Source: Purshia tridentata (lineage: Eukaryota; Streptophyta; Magnoliopsida; Rosales; Rosaceae). From it: a stretch of 24,661 bases of DNA. Position numbers and translations under genes: made by a program. The stretch's first letter is position 1; each line of letters opens with the position of its first letter. The DNA is taken from NCBI GenBank assembly GCA_003254885.1, contig QANT01004121.1, positions 1 to 24,661 of the forward strand, given 5' to 3'. Positions 1 to 8,900 of this stretch are shown piece after piece. Below the pieces are notes generated by a model that saw only the letters and a list, made by a program, of their open reading frames with translations, did no database searches and was not told the origin of the DNA.

Positions 1-799
1 CAGTGCTGAAGGAAGGTAGGTGTGTTTGGGGTGAGATATGAGTATTTGTTTGGGGTGGGGTAAGTGTGTTTGGGGTTGGATAAGAGTGTTTGGTTGGTTT
101 AGAGAGTAAAAATAAATAGTTTATTAAAACAGGGGTATTTGTGTCATACTAAGGTGCTCAATTTAATAAAAACTGAAAATTTTAAATTTAAGGATGGTCA
201 ACTCAGCGTTTTAAGATGGTCGGAATAGCTGCGGACAAATATTTTTCGTTATCACATACATACCACATAAAAGTAAAATTTTTACCCTCTGAGATTGATA
301 ACATTTATATAAATAATATTAGTATGAAATGATTTGGACCAAAAAAGACCAAGACTGGGGTAGAGCTTGGGTCCGGCCCGGCCTTTTACTGGAGGGGCAA
401 AAAGGAAAAAAAATAAAATAAGAGAGTGGTCAACTCAGTAGTAAACGGTGGTCGGTATAGCTTGGGCCAAACATTCACTCTCACTTCTAACACATATTGG
501 TCTGATCAGGTACACTAACATGCTCTCTTATTAAGTCTTTTCGATCATTTGATTCGTATATTTTCATTTTGTTATTTTTTGGATGAATGTCCACCTTCGT
601 ATGTCAAACTATTATGTGTTATTGATTGTGGGTTTTTTGTTTTTTTTTCTCGTTTGCCAAAATAGTATTGAATTTTTCCTTTTCTGATCGCTGCGATGCA
701 GTAAGGCTCTGTGAATCGTGGAGATGTTTTAGATGTTGTGAAATAAGTTACAAATTCTTTGCTAATCAATCTATTTTGATTGTGTCATTCTATAGTCTT
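1..799 (+). repeat. Truncated copy 1 of the F-box upstream/5'UTR region
   Basis: This stretch is a near-identical direct repeat of 15331-16102 and is partly similar to 20105-20460. The other two copies lie upstream of intact F-box genes; here similarity stops abruptly after about 799 and no F-box body follows. It contains the same candidate 5'UTR signals: a donor-like AG/GT at 508-511, and an acceptor at 699-701 followed by the conserved stretch starting TAAGGCTCTG. At about 405-480 the sequence differs completely from copy 2, so a block was replaced or inserted there. The first ~250 bases include the right end of the inverted-repeat element also seen at 14629-15574. The left edge lies beyond the window. 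I read it as the remnant of a third F-box unit; the alternative is a dispersed repeat that happens to include the promoter region. Confidence 0.8.
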
Positions 800-1553
800 T
801 ACATAGACAGCCTCAGAAATCATGGGGAACAAATTGATTATTGCCTAAAGTTCTGAACTGAGCTGTAATCCAAACTATCTTGGTTATGCTGTTCTGTCAT
901 TCAGTTCTATCTAGTACCATATAATTGAGCCCTACCATATACTTATTGTTCAATCATTGCTGATCATGCTCCTTTACTACTTATATCCCTCTGCCATTTT
1001 CTTTTCTCTGCTGTTTTCACATATGCAATTGAAGTCTTTCTTGTACTTGACCACAGTGTGAAGTTATCCTTGATTGTTTCCTTCTGCACCTTATTTCATG
1101 TGTGTTCTCTTATAAACTTTTACATGAAGGAAATGATATTGGGACAATGCTTTGTCATTGAATTCATCTGAAACACCAGTTACTGCATTTCCTTTTTTCT
1201 TTGTTTGTTATTAGTTTTATAATTTCTGAACTTAAAATCTGATTTGAAAAAGTTTGTTTGATATTTTCCTTCTTTGAGCTTGTTTTCTAAAATTTACCCA
1301 GAAAAGAGCTTGTTTCTCACTATTGTTGCGAAAACATTGGCTTTTATATTTCACGCTGTTTTTAGTAGCGGAAAAATGTTTTTGCAAATGAACCACACAT
1401 GCCCTTAGTTGAATCCTCATAGGATTACTTTCAAGAAACTTGATTCCCTTTCCTAGCATTGATTTCATTTCTTGATGCTTGAATTTTAATTGCGTTTCAG
1501 TACCAGGTTTTTTGACTATGCTCATTTTAGCTTTTATGGTCAAGTATTCAAAC
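800..1553. other. Unrecognised AT-rich non-coding stretch
   Basis: No coding exon, RNA gene or recognisable transposon domain can be seen on either strand. Short open frames here show no family motif and are probably chance. The left edge is the point where the F-box upstream repeat ends. Confidence 0.4.
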
Positions 1554-1584
1554 TAAGGTTTAGGGTTTAGGGTTTAGGTTTGGG
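1554..1584 (+). repeat. Short interstitial telomere-type repeat
   Basis: About four degenerate units of TTTAGGG, the common plant telomere unit, run head to tail here. The array is too short to be a chromosome end. It may be a filler left by double-strand break repair or a telo-box-like motif. It lies between the F-box repeat remnant and the RNase H fragment. Confidence 0.75.
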
Positions 1585-1754
1585 TGCTTACCATTTTACA
1601 GATTATTTTTCTTTAACCACTAAGCAGAAGGATACTTTGCAAATATCACTTTCAATGTGTCTGTATTATCTGTCCCATCACATCAATGCATTAGATCATC
1701 AATATGCATTTTTTTTTACTGTCCATTTTTATTCTCAGTTATGTTTGATAATTG

Positions 1755-1835
1755 AACATAATCCTGTATCATTCAGCGGGTAATCAAGTGGCAAATCTTC
1801 TAGCTAAAAGGGGCATAGATTCATCTATGAATTGA
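1755..1835 (+). mobile_element. RNase H C-terminal remnant (LINE-type or RNase H-like)
   Basis: A 27-codon frame ending in TGA reads ...HSAGNQVANLLAKRGID... This matches the conserved end of plant RNase H-like proteins and of the RNase H domain of L1-type LINEs, where a GNQVAD-LAKRG motif is typical. Upstream codons in this frame meet stops at once, so only the tail survives. No full element or target duplication is visible, and it could also come from a host RNase H-like pseudogene. Confidence 0.55.
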
Positions 1836-2410
1836 AGTTTCATGTAGTTTGAATAAATGTTTTGTTTGTGTAATCAAATCTTTTGATTTATTATCAAGGT
1901 TCGATAAACCATGTGGTATAAGAAGGATGAAGCGTGGAGATGTTTCTATTAATATCCCTTCATTAATGTTTTGTTGTTCTTTTCGTTGCAACAGTGTTGA
2001 GATGTAGTCATTCACTTATGGTGGGACGTTCTTGCATTATTGCTCAATGTTTCCTGGACATTCTTGCTGATTGCTCATTGCTCATTTTTGGAAAGTTCGT
2101 TAGATAGATCATAGAAGTATAAGATGAAATCGAAATTTCCCTCCAAAATATGACCCCAATTTCCAAAATTTCCACCGAAATATTTGATTTTTTTTCCAAA
2201 AAAATGCATGGAATCGTGAGAAAATTTTCTTTTCCAAAATTTAACACCTTGGATTTATTTATGTGAGTTCTTCTGTATTCTTTCTTTTTTCTTTTCAATC
2301 CTAGTTTTTGCATTTGAGTTGGAACTTGGAAACGATGAGTGTAAAATATTAATAATTTCTATTGCTGATATGAAGTGTAAAGGTCATGTTGATCAGATTG
2401 AAGATTCAAT
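1836..2410. other. Non-coding stretch, nothing recognised
   Basis: No recognisable gene or element. It separates the RNase H remnant from the start of the duplicated dehydrogenase segment, whose shared sequence begins sharply at about 2411. Confidence 0.35.
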
Positions 2411-2879
2411 GCTAGCTTCGTAGCTTGCTTAAAATGATGTAATATTTGGGGATTTGCTAAATTTAAATTTCTAGAACTTTTTAAACAAGCAAAGAAACAC
2501 TCGTTCTATTCCTACTTACTTTTGCCAACCTAAACAACTATGTAAATACTAAAAAAAACAAAAAGCTGTAAAGCCTGTAATAATATTATTCTACTTCATA
2601 GGGTTGTGTTTTCAAGGAAGGAACAGTGTCTAAGGAATCCCAAATTTCCATAGAAGGTAACTTCCTCATTAAATTTTGGGGTACGGCTGTTTCGAGATCA
2701 TACTCTTATTCATCTCATCTCAGTATCTTACTGAGTTTTCAACTACATAACACAAATAAAGTTGATCAATTTAAGTTTAATGTAGAAAATCCCTCCATTT
2801 ACCCAACAATGAACTACGCCAACAGACCTTGTCCAAATCGATCTAGTTTCACAATAATCAACCAGTTCTCTCCAATGAA

Positions 2880-3215
2880 TCAGTTGACAAACTCAATTCC
2901 TGTCAAAGGCTTCCCTTCATGAAGTTGAATGGCAACATCACCAACTACCTGTATTTGTTGAGCCAGCACAAAATCATAAAGGTCAAAATCCATAGAGTAC
3001 CACATAAACATGGTACTAACAATAAAGCAATACAAAACACTAACTAATAATTATTGGGAATTGGCTATGCCTTATTGTTGGCCTTGTTATGTTATCTCAC
3101 ATTGGACTATACTGGAGAATTTTATAGCTCTCTCTATGGTATTTTGTATGACTCTCTCAAAGACTCCTATCTCTCTCTCTCTCTCTGACTCTCTGTGTGT
3201 GTCTTTGTGTCTCTT

Positions 3216-3255
<40 letters not shown>

Positions 3256-4519
3256 AGCCTTTCTTTCCTTTCTTTTCTTTTGTATAATTCTGGATTTCCT
3301 ATCTGAATAGGCCATCCTTGTAAACAGCTTTTCCTTATTCTAGTTTTTTTTCTGTTTTCTATTCTGCTACAGCTTACATCAGTATTTGCTAGGGGGTGCT
3401 TACCTTAGACGTGGATCTGTAAGAATACTCTGTCATTCCTGCCACATGAGGTGTGATCAGAACATTATTGAACTTCAAAATTGGATCATCAGGATCAAAT
3501 GGCTCACTCCAAGCCACATCAATGCCTAAGCCACCCAAGTGGCCAGACTCAAGGTAAAATGAAACAGCTTCATAGTCCACGAGACCCCCCCGCGCAATAT
3601 TTACCAGAAAGGCACCCTGAAATAGCACAAAAGTATAAAGAAAATATAAAATATAAGGATAAACACCAAGAAAAGAAAGAAAATAAAGATCAGGTTGCAG
3701 ATAAAAACTTAAATTTACTTGTATGATTTCGTGATTCCAAATAAAATTATGCTTCTCATTCAAATTACTGTGCATTAAAACCAAACCTTTCTCATTGAAG
3801 ATATAAATGACTTGTTTACAATTCCCACCTGAAAGGCAAAATATAAAAAAGAAGGAATCAGACAACTAAGCATCACTGACTCTTTGGCAGATGAATTGAG
3901 TTTATATTGATTGGCATCTCAGAGACAATGCAGTCCCACTATGTGAAATCTAATTTGGACGAATTCTTGATATCTACATAACTAGAAATAAAAGAACTCA
4001 ATAAAGTTCTTGTTAAAAAGTGACAACACCAACGATGTGGATCATATAGGTTAAACGACTTAAACTACAGACAGACTCAGCTATGTCTGTTATGTTAAAG
4101 AAAAATAACAGAAAGCACTATGCATAAAGTCATCATTCATTGCAGAAGCATATTATATAAAATTGAATGATGATCTTACTGTTTCACTGTTTAAACACAA
4201 GCAACAAACAACAATGTCTGCGTTGCTTGCGAACTTGTGGATATCTTCATGGCCACCCTTCTCATCAACCAAATCATCGGCAGGACCATTTTGAACTGAA
4301 AATGCTGAGATACAACATGGATCATGATGTATATATCGCTTTTTCTTTTGTTTGCTTTATCAAAATTCAGGGTTATTGCTTTCCCTACATACCATTTGCT
4401 TGGCAAGAATCTTGTGAGTGTGTGGCCCAACTCCGTTTTGTGGCAATAATTTTCACACCAAATGGTCTCAAGCGCTTTGCCAAGTCAATTCCAATATTTC
4501 CAAATCCTAAAATGAGGAC
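2880..4519 (-). pseudogene. Second set of dehydrogenase exons 6-10, lacking a 5' half
   Basis: Five minus-strand exons repeat the C-terminal half of the dehydrogenase: 4519-4393, 4304-4180, 3828-3787, 3616-3404 and 2948-2880. Lengths (127, 125, 42, 213, 69) and phases equal those of the proximal set, all splice sites keep GT and AG, and there is no frameshift or early stop. The NAD-binding GFGNIG, the Arg of VNIARGG, the Glu of AWSEP and the His of ITPHVAG are all kept. About eight residues differ, several in strongly conserved places (GVTE to GMTE, RSMSK to RSTSK, LLDY to LVDY); the last exon is identical. No copy of exons 1-5 or of a promoter lies upstream, only the end of the full gene. 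It may be an inert partial duplicate (favoured), or be reached by splicing from exon 5 at 8927 as an alternative 3' end. Confidence 0.8.
3166..3256. repeat. CT/GT-rich microsatellite
   Basis: Long runs of CT dinucleotides interrupted by GT and CTGT units lie in the last intron of duplicated copy B. The counterpart in copy A (about 6262-6325) is shorter, so this tract has changed length since the duplication. The open frame across it, rich in Ser and Leu, is a repeat artefact. Confidence 0.9.
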
Positions 4520-5319
4520 CTGCATGCATTGACAAAGAAATCCAAATTCTAAAAACTGCCTGGAACATGAGACAACAGCAACATTTTTGATAACATGACT
4601 GGACATCAAAGCATTTAGTAACAGTCATGAGTTTCAACATGTGTAAATCAACACGTTTTTCTTTCACAATAATTACAATGCTGACCACAAGATTTACAGA
4701 AAAGTTACAGAATGACAGCATATTCTAATAATTTATTAATGATGAAATCATGTTTATTACAATGAAGCAAGAAAGGTTATGCAAATTTTTTTATTAACAG
4801 TCGATAAAGTTGGAGCACCAATATCATTAAATGCAGATCGCTGAAGATTTTCAATAACTGGAATACTGGATTTTCCAATTACTTTTTCAGCAATCAAATT
4901 GTTTCTGTCCTTTTTTTTTTTTGCAGCTTGTTATTAACTAATTTTTTTTATGCAGGAGAGTTTTCTTATAAAAATATCCAAGTGAGCCATTAAGCTAATC
5001 AGAAGGGCCCCTAATTATTATCCTAGGCGTGTCTTTTGTTTTGTTCTAAGCTTCGCAGTTGATATAAGCAATAGTAATGTTTCAAGTCATCTCAAGTCAA
5101 GGGCACTGTTATCACAGTGCCAAGCGGATGACAATTAATGGGAAGGTCTTTCATGATTTAATTGATATGGGGTGGGATTATTTATTTTTGTAGAATACTT
5201 TATGCCAAAAACAGTAAGTGGCAGTTTAGAATGAATGGATTGTTTTGCATCCATTGATTCAGTGGAAGCAAGCTGGTTAGAACGTCCACACAAGAAAATT
5301 GGGCATGTTTACTAAACGT

Positions 5320-5493
5320 GAATGAGAGTTAGCAGGAATGGGAGTGAACATGAATGGGAGTGAGTAGGAATGGGAGTGAATATAAATGGGAGTGAGCAGG
5401 AATGAGAGTGAGTAGGAATGAGAGTGTATGAATGGGAGTGAGTAAGAATGAGAGTGAATATGAATGAGAGTGAGCAGGAATCAGAGTGAACTT
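5320..5493 (+). repeat. 16-bp minisatellite, 11 units, at the duplication junction
   Basis: Units of the form GAATGRGAGTGARYAK follow each other head to tail: ten of 16 bases and one of 14, exactly filling 174 bases. Many neighbouring units alternate in their last four bases, hinting at a 32-bp higher-order period. The array sits in the 217-base spacer between the two duplicated segments and occurs nowhere else in the window. The preceding bases (GGGCATGTTTACTAAACG) resemble a plant transposon end, so the array may be internal sequence of a short element; that is inference. Confidence 0.88.
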
Positions 5494-5516
5494 AATATGT
5501 ATAATTAAGTTGCAAA

Positions 5517-5517
5517 N
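5517..5517. other. Unresolved base (N) at the duplication junction
   Basis: A single N lies immediately before the first base of duplicated copy A. It may be an ambiguous call or an assembly join, which matters for judging whether the tandem duplication is real. Confidence 0.95.
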
Positions 5518-5980
5518 GCTAGCTTCGTAGCTTGCTTAAAATGATGTAATATCTGGGGATTTGCTAAATTTTAAATTTCTAGAACTTTTTAAACAAGCAA
5601 AGAAACATTCTATTCCTACTTACTTTTGCCAACCCAAACAACTATGTAAATACTAAAAAAAACAAAAAGCTGTAAAGCCTGTAATAATATTATTCTACTT
5701 CAGGTTGTGTTTTCAAGGAAGGAACAGTATCTAAGGAATCCCAAACTTCCATATATGGTAACTTCCTCATTAAATTTTCGGGTACGGCTGTTTCGAGATC
5801 ATACTCTTATTCATCTCATCTTACTGAGTTTTCAACTACATAACACAAGAAAAGTTGATCAATTTAAGTTTAATGTAGAAAATCCCTCCATTTACACATA
5901 CATGTAACAATGAACTACGCCAACAGACCTTGTCCAAATCGATCTAGTTTCACAATAATCAACCAGTTCTCTCCAATGAA

Positions 5981-8900
5981 TCAGTTGACAAACTCAATTC
6001 CTGTCAAAGGCTTCCCTTCATGAAGTTGAATGGCAACATCACCAACTACCTGTATTTGTTGAGCCAGCACAAAAGCATAAAGCTCACAATCCAAAGCGTA
6101 CCACATAAACATGGTACTAACAGTAAAGCAATACAAAACACTAACTAATAATTATTGGGGATTGTCTATGCCATATTGTTGTCCTTGTTATGTTATCTCA
6201 CATTGGACTACTGGAGAATTGTATAGCTCTCTATGGTCTTTTGTATGACTCTCAAAGACTCCTATCTATCTCTCTCTCTCTCTCTGACTTTCTCTGTGTC
6301 TCTTTGTCTCTCCCTCCCTCTCTCAGCCTTTCTTTTCTTTCTTTTCTTTTGTTATAGTTTTAGATTTCCTATCTGAATAGGCCATCCTTATAAACAACTT
6401 TTCCTTATTCTAGTTCTTTTTCGGTTTTCTACTCTGCTATAGCTTACATCAGTATTTGCTAGGGGGTGCTTACCTTGGACATGGATCTGTAAGAATACTC
6501 TGTAACTCCTGCCACATGAGGTGTTATAAGAACATTATTGAGCTTCAAAATTGGATCATCAGGATCAAATGGCTCACTCCAAGCCACATCAATGCCTAAG
6601 CCACCCAAGTGGCCAGACTCAAGGTAAAATGAAACAGCTTCATAGTCCAGGAGACCCCCCCGCGCAATATTTACCAGAAGGGCACCCTGACAGCACAAAA
6701 ATATAAAGAAAAAATAAAACATAAGGATAAACACCAAGAAAAGAAAGAAAATAAAGATCAGGTTGCAGATAAAAACTTAAATTTACTTATATGATTTCGT
6801 GATTCCAAATAAAATTATGCTTCTCAGTCAAATTACTGTGCATTAAAACCAAACCTTTCTCATTGAAGATATAAATGACTTGTTTACAATGCCCACCTGA
6901 AAGGAAAAATATTAAAAAGAAGGAATCAGACAACTAAGCATCACTGACTCTTTGGCAGATGAATTGAATTTATATTGATTGGCATCTCAGACACAATGCA
7001 GTACCACTATGTGAAATCTAATTTGGACGAATTCTTGATATCTACGTAACTAGAAATAAAAGAACTCAATAAATTTCATGTTAAAGAGGGACAACACAAA
7101 CATGTGGATCATATAGGTTAAACAACTTAAACTACAGACAGACTCAGCTATGTCTGTTATATTATAGAAAAATAACAGAAAGCACTATGCATAAAGTCAT
7201 CATTCATTGCAGAAGCATATTATATAAAATTGACTGATGATCTTACTGTTTCATTGTTTAAACACAAGCAACAAACAACAATGTCTGCATTGCTTGCGAA
7301 CTTGTGAATATCTTCATGGCCACCCTTCTCATCAACCAAATCATCAGCAGGACCATTTTGAACTGAAAATGCTGAAGATACAACATGGATCATGATGTAT
7401 ATATGGACTTTTTTTTTTTTTTGTTTACTNTTTTCTGTTTACTTTATCAAAATTCTGGGTTCTTGCTTTCCTTACATACCATTTGCTTGGCAAGAATTTT
7501 GTGAGTGTGTGGCCCAACTCCGTTTTGTGGCAATAATTTTCACACCAAATGGTCTCAAGCGCTTTGCCAAGTCAATTCCAATATTTCCAAATCCTAAAAT
7601 GAAGACCTGCATGCATTGACAAAGAAATCCAAATTCTAAAAACTGTCTGGAACATGAGACAACAGCAACATTTTTGATAACATGACTGGACATCAAAGCA
7701 TTTAGTAACAGTCATGAGTTTCAACATGTGTAAATCAACACATTTTTCGTTCACAATAATTACAATGCTGACCACAAGATTTACAGAAATGTTACAGAAT
7801 GACAGCATATTCTAATAATTTATTAATGATGAAATTATGTTTATTACAATGAAGCAAGAAAGATTATGCATATTTTTTTATTAACAGTCGATAAAGCTGG
7901 ATCAATATCATTAAATCCAGATCGCTGAAGATTTCCAATAACTTGAATACTGGATTTTCCAATTACTTTTCAGCAATCAAATTGTTTTTCTGACCATTTT
8001 TTTTTTTGCGGCTTGTTATTAACTAACTTTTTATGCAGAAGAGTTTTTTTATAAAAATATCCAAGGGAGCCATTAAGCTAATCAGAACGGCCCCTAATTA
8101 TTATCCTAGGCTTGTCTTTTGTTTTGTTCTATGTTTCTCAGTTGATATAAGCAATAGTTATGTTTCAACTTTCAAGTCATCTCAAGTCAAGCCCACTGTA
8201 TATCACAGTGCCAAGCGGATGACAGCTAATGGGAAGGTCTCATGTTTATTCGGTATGGGGTGGGATTATTAATTTTTGTATAATACTTTATACCAAAACC
8301 AGTAAGTGGCAGTCTAGAATGAATGGATTATTTTGCATCCATTGATTCAGTGGAAGCAAGCTGGTTAGAACGTCCACACAAGAAAATTAAAGTTTATCAG
8401 GTACTGCAGGGCATGGATGGCAATAAAGCTCCAAGGCCTGATAATTAGTGGCTTTTTTCAATCCTGTTGGGGGTGTTATCAAGGGCAACATTGTGAAAGC
8501 TTTCATGAATTTTTTTAATCTTAATGCTCTTTCCAATACTCATTTTAAAGAATTATGGTGGTGTTTCTGACAGTATATATTTCAGACTTATCAGTTTAAT
8601 TGGTATTTTTCCTTTTTCAGTACTCCATCTAGGCAACTAATGTGTGTAATTAGACAAAGTAGAACTGCAGTAAACATACATTCAATTCAAGTTTAATATT
8701 TATTGAGTTAAATTTTTTTATTGATGCAATTCACACTTTAATTTTCATTATGCAATGTCGATGTCATTAAACATAAAATCCACACATCTTTTTAATCTGC
8801 AGTGTTTGCAATTGAAGGAGGAGAGCATACTTGGAAGAAAAATAATAGAAAAAGTAAAAACTCAATAAACTGCAATGCTGGATTTTAGAAAAATTATGCC

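Larger units (their letters stand above)
2411..5300 (-). repeat. Distal copy (B) of a ~2.9-kb tandem segmental duplication
   Basis: This segment aligns almost end to end with 5518-8388. Both begin with the same GCTAGCTTCGTAGCTTGC stretch and both end with the same stretch before diverging. Each copy holds five exons of the dehydrogenase (minus strand), the introns between them, about 460 bases of downstream sequence and about 780 bases of the upstream intron. In the 576 coding bases I count about 16 differences. Introns carry further differences and small indels, mainly in the CT-rich tract. Confidence 0.93.
5518..8388 (-). repeat. Proximal copy (A) of the tandem segmental duplication
   Basis: This is the partner of 2411-5300 and contains exons 6-10 of the complete dehydrogenase gene. 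Homology ends at 8388, exactly where a LINE reverse-transcriptase fragment begins; copy B instead continues into the minisatellite spacer. An unresolved base at 7430, next to a T run in the intron between exons 6 and 7, has no counterpart in copy B. Confidence 0.93.

Noticed and set aside
572-856. Short frames on both strands, repeated at 15875-16270
   Set aside because: They lie in the repeated upstream/5'UTR region, overlap each other on opposite strands, and lack any recognisable domain; conservation is explained by recent duplication of the DNA.
3010-3306. Plus-strand open frame with a long Ser/Leu run
   Set aside because: It is created by the CT microsatellite inside an intron of the minus-strand gene copy and has no family motif.
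3389-3865. 158-codon minus-strand frame as a stand-alone protein
   Set aside because: Its C-terminal part is exon 9 of the duplicated dehydrogenase set; the N-terminal part is intron read-through across exon 8 in another frame.
5320-5493. CRISPR-like array
   Set aside because: The units are directly adjacent with no spacers, and the context is a plant nuclear genome; it is a minisatellite.
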